A stretch of DNA of 64,000 nucleotides from Glossina fuscipes. Taxonomy: Eukaryota > Arthropoda > Insecta > Diptera > Glossinidae. The notes beneath the pieces were generated by a model that was not told the DNA's origin, did not search any database, and saw nothing but the letters and a program-made list of their open reading frames with translations. The DNA lies in NCBI RefSeq assembly GCF_014805625.2, contig NW_023998415.1:40388997-40452996 (forward strand). Direction: 5' to 3'. This document shows positions 46,991 through 61,776 of the stretch, piece after piece. Position 1 is the stretch's first letter, and the number at the start of each line of letters is the position of its first letter. The position numbers were made by a program, and so were the translations under genes.

Positions 46991-49900
46991 TATTTTTTTG
47001 AATTTTACTAATCCTAACATATTCCTAAAATGTTTAACATTTTCTCTTATTTCTCTTAGCTCTTCATTAACCCTGAAATGCATATTGTTGCCATTTGTCT
47101 ACATTTCAATTGCACTATACGCAAAGTGTATCTTAGAATTTCTCAAATAAATTTTACATCGAGATTCGTTTCTAATGTTTTGAATCTTTCGTCGGTGATG
47201 TGTGTCACGTAATGTTGTCTCATCTAAATCCCATTTCGAGAAATTTTTCTCAAAATTATATGGCAAACTGAAAATGCAAAGTCATTAGCCAACTTTTTCA
47301 TAAGGACGATAAAGCAATAATAAACTCAGGATATCGGGTCAGAATATTTAGTTCACTTCTTGTATCTTTGTGCCTTGTGGATTGTTCGTGACACTATGAC
47401 AACAGCAAATTATCGTCAGCTCATAACACAAGTCCAACGGAATCAAAAGAGAAAAATCTGTATATGTTCCCATAGTCTAATATTTTAGATTGTTCTTGCT
47501 ATTGCGTCTATTTTCAAATTCCTGAAGTTATGTTCAAATAAATATTCACTTTGTTCGATCCTTTGCAAAGGTTAGACCTAAAAAGTTGCCACGATCAATC
47601 AAAAAACTTTGTAAAAGCTGGTTCAAAAAGAAGCGTTTGGGTACAAATTTAGCCAACGCGACATTACCACCACGTTGCCTACCGGAATCATTTTCACATT
47701 AAACCGTTGAAATGTCCTGCAAAATAATTGCACTAAGTTGTGATGTTAATATTTGGTAAGAGCTCCAAAGTACAATTACTCGTTTATTTTTAACTTGGAC
47801 CTGCGGCACTTAATTAAATAAACATATGGAAAACTGCGAATGCTGTGCCGCAATTTGAGAAACAGTGGACGTGTACCTTGCGGTCTGGAGGGAGAAAACT
47901 CTTATCGCATTATTCGATTATTATACATACGAGACAAGTACTAAAGCAAACGGAAAAAAAAAGAATACAAGTATAGTCAGAGACGATCTTAATCACATCA
48001 AGATTTCAAATTTATTTCGTCCAATGGTATGGTAGCCTTTCAAAAAAAAAAGCAAGTGAAAACAGTATGGTGGGACATGGGAACGGTGGAAAAATAGACC
48101 AAAATATCTCAAAAATTGCAACCTGTAAGTTCGACGCAGGAAAGCAAGGCGGACAGACGGACAGCAATTAGTATAATAAAAAGTGAACTATCTCAAGTCC
48201 TTTTGAATGTTGCATATCTCCGCACGAACTATATCAAGTCTTATATCACAAAAAGAATTTTCTCAGATTTTTTCAACAAAAAATGGCGACTAAGCAGCTC
48301 TCATGAAGCAATCATATTTTTCCCTTGATTTTCTGCAAGTGAAAATCCTTCACCAAAGATATGGAAACAAAGGTTTGCTGCGAGATTTGTGGAGGAATTT
48401 CTTTGAAAAGATGAATGGAAGGATTTATATACATATGTGTATACATATGTATATAATTTTTTTCCTTTTTCTTTGCAAAAATTGATTAAAAAAATTATCT
48501 TTAATTTATCAAAAAGAATCGTTCGATGCTCACTAGGGAATCCTTTACGGAAATTCTTTGGCTTCACGGAACTTCTACTCGCTCGAATGGCCAGACATTC
48601 TTCTCATATTTTTTTTCTTTTTCGCCCTCATCGTAGTCTTATTGCAAACGCCGTATGTGTGAAATCTTTTTTCGAAACTAAATGAAAAAATATTCGTATT
48701 CTCGACGTAATCATTACATTAGGAATTTCGCAGTAGTATGAGGCCTTCATGTCACGAATTTCATTACCGTTGCTATTACGTCCAGTATATCATGGAAAGC
48801 ATTGGAGCGATCCTCCGATCTCCGACAAGAAGCGTATTATCAGATGCTTTTATAAAACGTCCGTCAGAAAGGTGTTGAATTGATTGTGTCAACCTTGCAG
48901 AAGACTGGGCCAATAGAGTTGAATTTTGCAAACATTGAAATAATGTCTCTTAAATACTTATTTTTCTTGTTTCGGAAGACTAATTTTAATTATTATTAAT
49001 TCTGATAAATTTAATATATCACTACCCTTGATTTGCAAGAAGAGGCGATTTTAATTCGAAAGGTATTTGAACATGACCTTTTAACCGAAATCTATTTAAT
49101 ATGATATATAAATAAAATGTTTGTAGACGTAAACCTGGTACACAAACTGTACAAGTGAGCGTATTTCGATGATGGGATCGATTTCCGTTGAAGGGCATCC
49201 ATATGCTCGCGTTAACGTTTTTCATATCCAACGTGAAGTACTAAGGAACTAAGGCATTACCCATTAACTGATAAAATATTTCATAAAAATTCATTTTAAC
49301 CGGAGTACATATCGCGATAAGCATGTGAAGAAAGAACCATTTTTTAATTATTGTATATTTCCATATAATTTTTATGGAACTCTCCTTAAGAACTTGCATA
49401 TAAGAAATCAGCCTTTTTCGATCTTAGATGATAATGATTATAAACTTATCGAATTTTTGCGATCCATTCAATTAATTTAATATCTTTTTTTTTTCTTTTT
49501 TTTTTGAGGCAATCAAACATTTTAACACGACTAAAAAATGAGATTATCGCGTGGAAAAACTTTATACAACCAATAGTAAATCTTCGATACCCAATATCGT
49601 TTTGAGCAGATTTTTGGGAAGATATTTCATTAACATCATTTTAACAAAATATGTATATATATATATATGTTTAAAGTTTGAAAAATTTGTGAGCATTTCA
49701 GACACAACTCAATGGATAGATTAACGGTCAAGCATGTTAAACTAAATGCTTCAATCGATATCAAGATATATCGGTTCAACGGGCTTTCTTAGGAATGTCT
49801 TTTAAATTCGCAAACGCCACAGTAAATGCCTTCAATTATACGGAGTCTTTTAGGTTTTATAAATCATTCTTTCAACTACAACTCTAAAGGGGGCAAAAAA

Positions 49901-50244
49901 TACATTAATTTACAAATACTTCTATTATCGGTCACTGATTGGAAGGCACTATCCCGTATAACTCGAGCTATTAATTAAAACGATATGCCTTTCTTTCATT
50001 TACGTGTTTTCCCAAACAAAACAAAAAAAAAAAAAAATACATTTACCTGAAACGAATTCTTATAAATAAAAATCGTCCTTCATTATTGCATTTTCTGTAA
50101 TGTTATCAAAAAGTTGCCTCTGTCGCCAGTAGACAAGTGTATGCCAAGCCATAATTAGTTGCTTAGTAAGAAATGCAAAACACTTTAAATTGCATTCTGG
50201 AATTTCTCATCAACCGAGCGAAAATTTAAAAAAAAGATAATTAA

Positions 50245-50268
50245 ATTATTATTATTATTATTATTATT
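50245..50268. repeat. (ATT)n microsatellite
   Basis: Eight ATT units, the only trinucleotide tract of this length in the window. Confidence 0.9.
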
Positions 50269-50463
50269 TTTTTGCAATCTGTTTTTTATTTCCATAATAA
50301 GGAAGAAAGATATTGACGGCTATAGAGCTTTTAATTTAATTTCTGCGTTTTCCCTCCCTAATGATAATATATTGTTCTACTTCACAACTTTCTAAACGAA
50401 ATTATTGAAAGAAAATAATCGTAAATATTTTCATATTATTTGCTTAATATTTGAAATTGCATA

Positions 50464-50467
<4 letters not shown>

Positions 50468-50503
<36 letters not shown>
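50468..50503. repeat. (AT)n microsatellite
   Basis: About 18 AT units. Confidence 0.95.
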
Positions 50504-50506
<3 letters not shown>

Positions 50507-50943
50507 CTACTTTTGTTTAATGATGAATTTTTTGAAAAGTTTATTTTTATATATCGAAGCGATGTGAGAAGATTACGATTAGAAAGCATGATTTAATAAT
50601 TTTTTATCCTTCTTATTATTAAACTGTGAAAGGGAAGTGTTTGCTTCTTCGAAAACCTGTAAGGAATCTAAACTGAGGCGAATCAAATATCAAAGCGATC
50701 CTGAAAGCCCGTATATTTTAAGAATTTGTTAAGATATTGAGAATTGGTTTTCACGTTTCTATGTGAGGTTGGAAAAGTAACTCTGGAAACAGGTGTGCAT
50801 CGACCACACAATGCCCTGAAAGAGGAAAGATATGTAAATTTCAAGAGATCTTTAACCATAGCAACCGAAAATTTTAAACAAACGTTTATGAAATTCGTTG
50901 CCTAGCGCCTATCTAACGGATCATGTCTTTTAAAGAAAATACA

Positions 50944-51343
50944 NNNNNNNNNNNNNNNNNNNNNNNNNNNNNNNNNNNNNNNNNNNNNNNNNNNNNNNNN
51001 NNNNNNNNNNNNNNNNNNNNNNNNNNNNNNNNNNNNNNNNNNNNNNNNNNNNNNNNNNNNNNNNNNNNNNNNNNNNNNNNNNNNNNNNNNNNNNNNNNNN
51101 NNNNNNNNNNNNNNNNNNNNNNNNNNNNNNNNNNNNNNNNNNNNNNNNNNNNNNNNNNNNNNNNNNNNNNNNNNNNNNNNNNNNNNNNNNNNNNNNNNNN
51201 NNNNNNNNNNNNNNNNNNNNNNNNNNNNNNNNNNNNNNNNNNNNNNNNNNNNNNNNNNNNNNNNNNNNNNNNNNNNNNNNNNNNNNNNNNNNNNNNNNNN
51301 NNNNNNNNNNNNNNNNNNNNNNNNNNNNNNNNNNNNNNNNNNN
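50944..51343. other. assembly gap (400 N)
   Basis: Exactly 400 undetermined bases followed by 27 A (51,344-51,370). The round number may be an estimated rather than measured gap size. Open frames drawn across it are artefacts. Confidence 0.98.
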
Positions 51344-51672
51344 AAAAAAAAAAAAAAAAAAAAAAAAAAATTAAATAATCTAATCAACAACTAGATCCTT
51401 TACAATATTTACTATGATAAAATTTATATCTAAACATTAAAAAGGATTTGTGTTGACTTACGGTCGTCTTGAGAAACTTACCATATTCGAATAAAAAGAT
51501 TGGGGCTTTGTTTTGCAATTAATAATGCGATTCTCGATTTTACTTAATATTTATTTATTTAATTTTTATTTATTTTTTTTTGTTTTTTTATTATTTTTGT
51601 ATTGTTAATTATTGTCTGATTAAATTGCAAATAATTTCACAAATTCTTTGTCGTTGTTGTTGTTGGTTGGTT

Positions 51673-51703
<31 letters not shown>

Positions 51704-52042
51704 GGCAACACTTTTTTAATCAGTTTGCATATATCAATAGTAAAAGTTATTGATTAAGAAGAAGGATTCTTTACAACCGCCATATACCGATTAATTCGAA
51801 TTTATTATTATTGTATTAGACAACGAGTCCAGTAGTAGTGAAAGAAGGCAACCTTTTCGTTTCACTTCACGTTAAGGAATGATATTTTATAGAATTTGAA
51901 ATGTTGCGTTTCCTTGAACGGGCGGGTGACTAGTAGCACTTTTCTTATGTTTTCTTTACGTTCGCTTCATATCTTTTATATATATATATTTTTTTTTTAT
52001 TTTTGGAGCCAAACTGAACAGAGTAATCATAGAAATTTTTTT

Positions 52043-52085
<43 letters not shown>

Positions 52086-53122
52086 TTGTACTTCTTAATA
52101 CATCATTTCTTGGCACCAAAAAGGAATTATTTGACGGCTGCGTACATGTTGAAGTTCATATTTGTTAACTCAAACGTATAGACAGACGCGCGACTTTCAA
52201 GAGATTTGCATAAGCTCTCCGCATGTAAAAACAAACTTTTACGCTATAACATGACGTTAAGTCGTTTAAATTTAAACGTGAATTGTACGCTGTGACTGAA
52301 GTTTACGTGAATTCCTAAGATACGTTAGGCATTCAAGGTTTGCCGTATTGTGTGCTGGCGAACGAAACGAACTATAAAATGCCTTCAATTTATTTATTCG
52401 TTCATTGCAAGTAAGAAACAATCTAGTGAAAGCACTAGTCGGGCTGATGGCCCAATTGCTACTAAGTTTTAATAAAATAGTGACCATAACATGAAGCCAA
52501 AAGCCACCATTATTTTGTAACGCGCCACCCTCAAGCTCACACTACAACACCGACGCCGATTGCTAGTTACAAAAAAAAAAAGAAAAAAAAAAAAGAAAAA
52601 ACCGAATGTATTTAAGATAAAATTTACAAAAATAAAAAAAAATAAAAAAAAAAAAGGAAAAATAGTACAAGTGGCAAAATGAGAGCAACCAAGTAAACCA
52701 TTTAATGTTGGAGTCATTCTGGAGACGAATATGCGCAGTAAACGTTTCTGAAATTTTCTCACTTCTTTTCAGTTACCCCTGCATGCTGTTATGCATTAAC
52801 TACTGCTGAGCGTACTTACGATTAACAATATGCATACTATTGTACGTACACCCTCTCTCTCTTCGTGTCTCTCATTATCTCGCTCTTTCGCCCGCTCTAT
52901 CTCTCTCTCATGGCATTCACAAGTGTAAAGTGCTTGATGGTATAGGAAAATATGGCAAATGGCCAACACTGATGGTCTCACATGAGTTCACTTAGACGTA
53001 TCATATTATTATAACTGCTCTTGCCGTAGTTGTTTTTGTTGCTATTGTACTCTATATCCTCCCTGAAATAAAAACTGGTGCAGTTGTTTCTTCTGTGAAA
53101 TTTCTCTATATGTGTATATTCA

Positions 53123-53128
<6 letters not shown>

Positions 53129-53205
<77 letters not shown>

Positions 53206-53228
53206 TTATTTATTTATTTATTTATTTG
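53129..53228. repeat. (AT)n(TTTA)n compound microsatellite
   Basis: About 70 bp of AT alternation with one shift at 53,173, then TTTA units. It is the longest AT tract in the window. Confidence 0.95.
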
Positions 53229-53431
53229 CACATGTATATATATACATATAAGCATGTATGCGTATTGATACTGTTCGCACCAGGAAACGAACGATAAGAA
53301 AAACTTAAATACTTGTATTATAAAAATTTTTTTCTTAAACTTTTACAAAACTCTCTTCGTGTTTAACTCAAAATAACAAAAGAATTCTATTAATTTTCCA
53401 AAAGCCTGGAAATGAAACAACTCAACGTTAA

Positions 53432-53441
53432 AATATATATA

Positions 53442-53474
<33 letters not shown>
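53432..53474. repeat. (AT)n microsatellite
   Basis: AT alternation with one CT interruption. Confidence 0.95.
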
Positions 53475-53476
<2 letters not shown>

Positions 53477-54028
53477 AGTTAAAAAACACCCCACGAGAAA
53501 TTAAAACAAAAAAAAAAAAAAATTGTTTTTGAAAGAAAAAACGGAAAATTATACTCAAAACTCCTCTACAGGATATTGAAGGGTGGAGTACAGGTAGTAT
53601 CCAGTGAATGTGTTTGCTTTCTTTTACTCTTTTCTTCGTTTCTTCGATTTTTGTTTTTTTAATATTAAACGTTGCTTATGCTTTAACCAGCCCAACTAAG
53701 CAATGCCAACTATTCCAGTTGGTAGAATTTTTAAATTAATTCATTACTTTTGGTAACAAGTCAGTCAGACATGAATATTCAGGGAGTGCTTTGTGTCATT
53801 TATTGTTTTCTTTTTTGTTTTTGTTTTTGTTTTCGTTTTTGTTTTTATTTGCGATTTCTCATTTTACACTCTCTTTAAATTAAATAAACAATTAACGCGT
53901 GTTTTTATTGAAATTTCAACTACGGTATGCGCCTTCTTATTGGGGCTCGTTAGTGATTCTCGTTTTATATGCGTATGTATATAAAAATAAAAAACAATTT
54001 TTTTTTTTTTTTTTTTTTTTTCCCCCAG

Positions 54029-54178
54029 GCAATTAACAACTCATTAAAAGTATCCGAGCTAGATTTCTTGCTTTTAATTAAAAAATTCCATAAACTAACA
54101 ATAAGTAATATTAGGTCATTAATTGTTAAATATTTCACAATGCGGACAATTAATGAGACCCTTGGCCATTGCAATTGA
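54029..54178 (+). other. candidate 3'-terminal exon
   Basis: A long polypyrimidine tract (T run 53,998-54,021 then CCCCCAG) gives a strong acceptor at 54,028. The next 49 codons are open to TGA at 54,176-54,178. The peptide has normal composition: AINNSLKVSELDFLLLIKKF, then HKLTISNIRSLIVKYFTMRT, then INETLGHCN. Third-position G/C is not raised. No family recognised. The acceptor is the main support, and poly-T runs are common here, so it is weak. Confidence 0.2.
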
Positions 54179-56336
54179 CATAATAACGCGATTGGTTCAG
54201 CGTACAAGAACGATATTTCGAATTATTTTGTATTAACTTAATTTACCTGTGAAGGTAATACAAGGATTTAAATACCAGAGTCCTCGTAAAGTTATATTTA
54301 GATTAAGACGTAAATACTTAGGCCCGCTGCACCACAGATATTGAGGATTGGTTTTATCCTTAGAGGCGAGGCTTTTGGATATTATGTCGAACACATATGT
54401 TATGGGTATATCGTTACATGTCAGCGTGTGTTGCACTTTGCTATAGCTTATACCTCTTCAAGCGACCACGAATCGTCTTAAGGGGGGCGCTGGCTGTTAA
54501 ACCGAAGCAGAAATTACCTAGGGTTAAATATATGATTGCAGTACTACTTCACATCGCTTACATAACTATGAGAGCACATTTTCGAAAAAAAAAATTAAAC
54601 AAAGTTAGTTAATTTTTTAAAAGCCTCAACTGAGAAACCTTCGCAGTCGCAGAAAGAACGACAGATTTTATTAAATGAAGTAAGTGCGGCGATCAAGACG
54701 AGTTTTCGGTATCGAAAAGAAGATCGAATATGTTATCGTGGAGCCATTGAAGAAGCGACGTATTATTTTACTCTGAATTGCTCGAAAGTGTGAAACTAGT
54801 TTCAATCACTCTCTACCATCTTGTATTGTGTTAATGTTATTGCAGTTAAGATTGCCACTGCTAATAAATCAAAAACAGCTTTATGATCTCGATGTGCAAG
54901 GCAAAGATTGAAATGTTGAAATTTTGGTTTAAATTCGTGTTGAAAACTGATACCAGATACCACTTGGGCACTTTAGTACCGGATGTTTATAAGAATTTTT
55001 GCTTTTTACTTGCTCCTTTAAGTAGGCAACGTGGATCAAGACTAGTTCTTCTATTTGAAATAAAAATCTTATCCGATTAATTCGAAACTTAAGACAGGCG
55101 ATGCATTGATCATTAGGACACCAACAGCTCCTTGCTCCTCAATCTCGGGCCACTCACTGTCTGCGAACGGGTTCAGAGAAAGAACGAAAGCTTCAATTTT
55201 AATAAAAATTCATTACACAAATGTGGCGAACACTAACAGTGTTAACAGTGTTTATTATTGAGAACATTGATTTTCTTATCGCTGCTAATGCTGAATAGAA
55301 GAAGTGTTGTGAAGTGAAGGATTGTTGGCCGAAAAGTCAATTTGCCATTGCCTAATCGCAAGTATCAGTACATGTGAATGTGAAAGCTTCACAGATACCT
55401 AAGAGATGTATTTTTATAAACAAAAAAAACAAAGATTAAACTATAACTCTTCAGGTATATATAATCCCCCCTAGTGCTTTAATAATATGACAAATTTCTC
55501 TGTGATTGGCTTAAATTCGTTATAGTTTGCACTTTAGTTAGTAAGTTTATAAATTCTATAAGATATTTTTGGAATTATTTCAATTTTATATTTCAGATAT
55601 CGGGAAGATGTGTGTTTCACGGTTTTAGCGTTTTTCTCAATTCCATAGACTTTAAAAATTCTATGTACTGACTTGAGGACCAGCGAACGAAGCACATCAA
55701 ATGATTTATTCCACACACAGCTTCAGAAGCTCTTTTAAGACATTACCGTAAATCGTGCATAGAATATTTTCGATGTTATGAATGAACAATAACGTTGCTG
55801 CTCCTTCAAAATTTGAAGAGTGAGCACCAGAAATGAAATTATCGATTCCAGCACGGACCATATAAACTGCCAATCTTCAGTTTTGGCCTCTTTATAAATT
55901 TCAACTAAGCATTGGGGTTGCTTAACATTACCTCATAGCTGGTAAATACAAAATTATTCGATTCTGTGTATCCCTTGGAAAAATTGATGCGTAATAATTT
56001 AATCGAATTGCATTGATGAATGAGTGAGTACGAGCGAAAGTATAGTAAAGAGTTTTCCAATTTATGTAAATTTTTTTTTTTTTTTTTTTTTTAAATTCTC
56101 ACAATTATTATTAGGAAGCTTAGAATTAAAAAAAAAGAAAAGAAAAAATGTATTGCTGTTCAATAACCGTTCATCATATACTTGAGCATAGATGCAAGCA
56201 ACAACATACAACATACATGTCAAGTGAAGTATGCGTGTGTGTATGTGTCGTTTCTACTGTTGTTGTTGTTTTTTTATTGTTGTTGCTGTTGTTGCTATAC
56301 CTTCTCTGGATTTTTTTTTTTAAATCTCTTTTGCTT

Positions 56337-56372
<36 letters not shown>

Positions 56373-58260
56373 ACTCACTAACTAAACTTAATTTTATTGC
56401 AAGAAATGCAAATGCTTTGAATAATTTCTATTCTCTCGTTTAAAAAATTTTTTTCTTTTATTTCTTTGTAATAAGTTAGAGAAAATTTCTTGTTATATAA
56501 TAATAATCCGCTTCTATAACTCAATAACCCATAACATACACACGAACACACCACTCAACACAAATATTCTCAGCCAAAGAACAACTAAACGAGCAGCAAG
56601 CGAAATGTATATTGTATGCGTGTATAACTAACAAACAACAACATGAATGATATCAAATAAGCTCAGTAAAAATACTTTGCCATACCAACGATCATAACTG
56701 CACACACATATTAACGAATGTATAAATGTAAACGCGCCGTAAACACACAAAGGCTGTGATAGAAATGTTGTAAAAAACTTGGAACACTTACATCCATCAA
56801 AATCTTGAGCATGAAAGAAATATAACAGCAACAACAATATTAAGAACAACAACAAATACTCATAAGAACTTCTAATGAAACTATACTTCAACTATTACTA
56901 TATACTATAGTGAATGAATGAATGAATGTTCTTTGTATGTATTGCTCGTATGGTATACTTTTAGGTTGATATGCTGCTCATATATGTAGGCACACGCATA
57001 GACATATGCACACATATAAATTCGCTTATATATAAGAGAGATTTTTTTTTTTTTTTTTTTTTGCGATTTGTATACATAGTAAGCATCGTACTTGATAGGA
57101 AAAAAATTTCAAATGTAAATAAATAAAAAATAAAGGATATATGCACATGCTTTCATATATCCTTAAAATGTTCGTGAAAATCAGCATAAGAGCAGAAAGC
57201 ATTACTTGTTAGACTTGTTTTTTTTATTTTTTATTTTTTATTTTATTAAGGAACAAACATATTTCTGGCCATTCACTACTGGTATGTGCTCTTCCAACAG
57301 AATTTACTTAAGTTCTATTCATTTTGAATTTCTCAGCCTTTCTTCAGTTGCGACTAACGAAGTATCATAATCATTACTCTTGCCATTAACTGCCACCTTA
57401 TCTAAATTAATGCATATAGGCTTTAAAATATTTTTACTGCCATTTAGTGGCGGAATCGTTTGCTTGCCAGTTGTTGTTATAGTTAATAGTAAATTGATAT
57501 TAAGGTATCTATAATTCGTTATAAGTTTGAGACGCATCTCTCATAAAATATTTTAGCATCTATTTTTTAATACGCATTCCAGAATATCCTATTGAAAGCT
57601 ACGGAATTGTAAGGGTTATAAAAGAAAATTTTGTAAGTGAAAAATGGAAAAAAAAATTTCCTTTTTTATGTTTTTCTAGCTATTAATACTAAAGGAATTT
57701 CCTACAGTTTGGTGGTACGATGATAATGATGTTGATGAAAATTTCATATTATGTATGCATACGGCTTTTTATATAGTCATCACCGCAACAGAAAAGCATA
57801 CTTCTTCTTGTAATCCACTTGTGATGCTTATACCGTGTGATATTCTTCATATTAAAATATCTTTATGGTAGTGAGCAGGGGAGAGAAAATTTCCTTCGTT
57901 CAATTCATGGTGATGTAAACAAATCTTTCTTGGCAAGCTTAATACTTTTTAGACAATCTAATACTAATCTTTGGGAGGTATGCTGTTTTCCTTTTTTTAT
58001 TACTGAAAAAATACCTAAGACAAAGTGCTTGACAGCAATCCTTGACCTGAACTATTCGACCTGCGGCTCCATTCTTCTCTTCTTTACTTCTTCGGAGGGA
58101 TTACAATAAATATTGCATTGGTCATTCGCTAAATAGGTGAGAACAGCGTCAGAGAGTGAGTGAGCACTGAGTGAGTATCAAAACATCTTGTTCAGCCACA
58201 GTTACATGTTCCGCATCCTCGGTCGCAACATTTTTTAAGTGAAATATTTTCAATTTTAAA
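54179..58260. other. AT-rich spacer
   Basis: No gene recognised. Poly-T at 56,070-56,092 and 56,338-56,368 (31), and (GAAT)n at 56,911-56,928. A 72-codon minus frame (57,319-57,537) and a 90-codon plus frame (57,837-58,109) have no domains. Confidence 0.5.
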
Positions 58261-59006
58261 TGTGTATAAGTGAAGTTTACGGCAGCCATGATTGTTTTAA
58301 AATTGCATAATATAGATGTGAAATTCATTATGTCAGCTATGCGGGGGCCCACTACTCAATGCTGTTGTGAAGTTCCATTTATCAGGAGCAAACCGATCTT
58401 ACCATATTGGTCCTTTGAAGATTACCACAGATCTATGATCTGTTTTCAGGCACTCAGAGGCTCTTGGCTCAAAAAATATCGAAAGAGAATTTCGCCAAAT
58501 TGCTAAATAGTATAGAATGACTGGACTCATCATCCCAGCGATGAGCAAAACTTTTTATCTCTCCTATGTTTCTCAGCTCGTGTTGACGATAGTATCGGGG
58601 AACAGATTACATTTTACATGTAATCATGTTTGCGACATTTCTTCTTAAGTCTTTGACAGGAATCTCGGATGCATTCATACTCAGAATATTCTTGAGTAAA
58701 TGTTTTTAACTACGAATTAAAAGATGATACTCTAGCTAAAATATTCTGAATATTGTCATGCATTTAAAAGAAACGGCTGAATCCATTATTTTCAAGCTGA
58801 ACGGATCATTTTAACCACAAGATGGAAAAAACTTCTTTGAGCGAATTAAATTCGGAAATCTGAAATTTTCCTTCCATCGGCGAAAATTAAAAAATATTTA
58901 AAATTTAAATTCAATTCAATCCACAGTTGGTGCGCATCCAAGATTCGCTTTAATGCTTGCATAGTTTTTTTTCGCTTGTTATTCTATCTGCTAGTTATTG
59001 TGTTTT

Positions 59007-59040
59007 TATATATATATATGTATATGTATGTATATATATG
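59007..59040. repeat. (TA)n/(TATG)n microsatellite
   Basis: TA alternation with TATG interruptions. Confidence 0.9.
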
Positions 59041-61753
59041 TGAAAGCGAAGAGTTTTTCCATGATTCATAATTTGTTTTTTTTTGCTTTTCTTTAGATTT
59101 GTAATACAAAAACTACTAAGAAAAACTTGTTATTCAAGCAGAAGAAGAAAAATAAGAATCAACTTAGAAAAGATCGACAATACATTCATACGCATATATA
59201 GATAAACAAGGAAATTAGAGGAAAATTAGACGGCAGCTATCATTAAAATAGACTTATTGGCTGATTGCTAAGTATTTTGTATTGATTTCCATGGCATCAC
59301 ATTCAACTAAGCAAATGCTTTCTATGACTATAATCCATCGGTTATATCCTTTGTGGGGATCTATTTGAATTTCTGCATTGCTCCTAGCAATGTTCATATA
59401 CGCGATATTTAATAAAAAAGTAGAAAAATATCATTTTTTAAAAGGATTCTTTTTAGCACTTAGATAGGCCTGAGTTTCGTTGACTTGGATTAAAAGGTTG
59501 ATGCGACAACGGAATTTTCTTTATTTATTTACATCGTACGCGAGTGAATAATTCCTGGGGGCTAAGGAAGTGTTTTGCGCAAGCCGTTTTTTTCGTCAGC
59601 AATTTTTTGTAAGAGAGACACAATTCGTTCAACAATTCGTCTCTAATAATTTGGAGCAACTTTTTATAGAACGAGTTTTCAAGGCTCTCAAGTTATGCGA
59701 TGGTCTCTTCATTTCATCAAAGACTCATTCCTTGAAGTGTCCTTTTCAGATTTGTGTACAAATAGCCGTCACTACAGCTAGGCTAGGCCTAGAGAATACA
59801 GGGGCCTCAAGTACTAATGCGAAATTCATTTCAAGGAATTTCGTACAAGATCCTTTCTAGTCGGTTGACGATTCAGAGATGTGGACTGTGGTTACAGGTT
59901 CACGTTTTGTCCATTGCTATATACTGCATGACAAAAGTCTCTTTATTGCGCTTAACCAACTTGAACCAACTTGGGTTAAGGTTTTTGCTCCTTTGTGAGC
60001 GTAATGGGAAAAGCTTTTCCCTGCCTAAATATTCATACTGAATACACTGCCTGTCGCTATCATAAGGATAAAACTTAAGACTTTGTAAATGTAAATGTTT
60101 CATAAACTCCGATATGTAAGGCAGTAACTTCTTAGACGTAGAAGAGTTTTTGCTATCAGATAATATACGAAAACTACGATAGATGTACGTGTTGAGTGCA
60201 ACACAAACGGAAGCTAAGTGATGTCTCCGCAATGTAAATAAAAAGCAAACTTAAGGTAAAATATTTTGTTGGGTTCAATGGAAAAGATTTCGTCAGATGT
60301 TTTTGAAAAGAGAAGAAATTGTTTTAGATTACGTTTGTTTTCAAAAAACACTACGAAATGTTATCACAAAGCAACAGATGAAATTTGAAAGTGAGAGTTG
60401 ATGCATATTGGAGACAAAGTGAAGATGGTTATCTACAAAAAAAAAAAAAAAAAGGTTTCTTCTGCGGGAGCTCTTGCGCCACTGTTTGCTCTTGTATAGT
60501 TATTAAGGAACAAGTTTCTTACAATACATTGATAAGTCTTTCGTAAATAAGTTCGGGAGAATGACTAATCATTTCGTGCTAACAAGTTGGTTTCTCACGC
60601 ATTAATAAAAGATAAGAAGGACGATTGTCCGCATGAGTACGTGTGTAGAGACACTATCTCTTTCTCACTTCCCACACTATAAGGTATCCCCTACATGTAT
60701 ATAAAACGAGTATAAGATAGATATAACTGATTCTTCGGTCCCTATTACTCGAAGAGAGAAAGCGGAGCTTATGCGTGCAGTGAGTGCTTTGGTTAAGGAG
60801 CTGAAATGATATAAGCAAGGGATATGTAACTGATGTGATTCTGTTTTTTTTTTTTTTGATGCTAATCCAACAAATTCGAAAGGGCTTTTCATATATTTTT
60901 TGTTGTAATTGTGAAAAGCTTGAAGAAGCTCAGCAATTTCGCTGAAATTGTCCCAAACAAATGGTTAGCAATTCGCTCTTTTTCTTCGGCTAAAGCTGTG
61001 ATTAACATTTACCGTTACAATTGATAATATCGAAAAGACAGCACAACAACAAGTTTTAGACAAAGATGAGTGTGATTTTAAAACTCTTGCTGAGTTAGTC
61101 GTTTCGATTGGCGATATTTAGTGTTTTGCAACGTTTCGCTTGAAAACAAGAAACAAAGTGATTCAACCTAAGCGCAATTTTGTTAATCTAACTTTATGAT
61201 TATTTTATTTTACTTATTTGTGTCCTTTAATTGTAACTAAAGTTCTAAGCACAAAGAATATATTTTTTTAAAAAGTGAAAAATTAAAAATCTTCTATGAA
61301 CGAACCTAAGGAATTAACGCATTCTGGCATATATCATATTATCTGTCTGCTCGAAATTTTGTAAAATTATCGAGAGGTTTTTCTAAATTTACACTAAAAA
61401 AGGGGAATTTTGTCAATCATTTCCCTCTCAGTGAATGCATGCGTGATTGTCTGGCTGTTTGTCTTTTTATCGTTTCATTTTTTTTTTTTTTTTTTTTGTG
61501 CTATATCCACAACTATCAAAAAGAATAAAATGGAAATAAAATTTAATTTACACGTCAACGAGGGAAACATAATCCATCTATCATCATTTATTCGCATATT
61601 GGTAGTGGCTTAGAGTGAAAATACTAAGAAAACTTTAGTTAGAACTTAAACTGCAGCGCAGCAAGCGAAGATCTAGCCTACAGTAGTAGTAGTAGTCCGT
61701 AATAGTTATGCTGGCGCACTTGAGACAAATGTGAAATTTTACAGTCATCATAA

Positions 61754-61776
61754 TACGGAACACGGAACACGGAACA
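61754..61776. repeat. 7-bp tandem repeat (ACGGAAC)3
   Basis: Three perfect copies of ACGGAAC plus AC. Confidence 0.85.

Larger units (their letters stand above)
44276..50943. other. AT-rich spacer with microsatellites
   Basis: No gene recognised. Splice-like acceptors with long polypyrimidine tracts end at 46,375 (TTTTCTATAG) and 47,060 (TTTCTCTTAG), but the following frames are short. Simple repeats are listed separately. Confidence 0.5.
51371..54028. other. spacer dominated by homopolymers
   Basis: No gene recognised. Poly-T of 29 at 51,675-51,703 and 40 at 52,045-52,084. A-rich blocks lie at 52,570-52,605 and 52,637-52,656, CT-rich DNA at 52,851-52,909, and T-rich (TTTTTG)n at 53,805-53,850. 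Confidence 0.6.

Noticed and set aside
50902..51390. Open frames across the N gap
   Set aside because: Undetermined bases contain no stops by definition.
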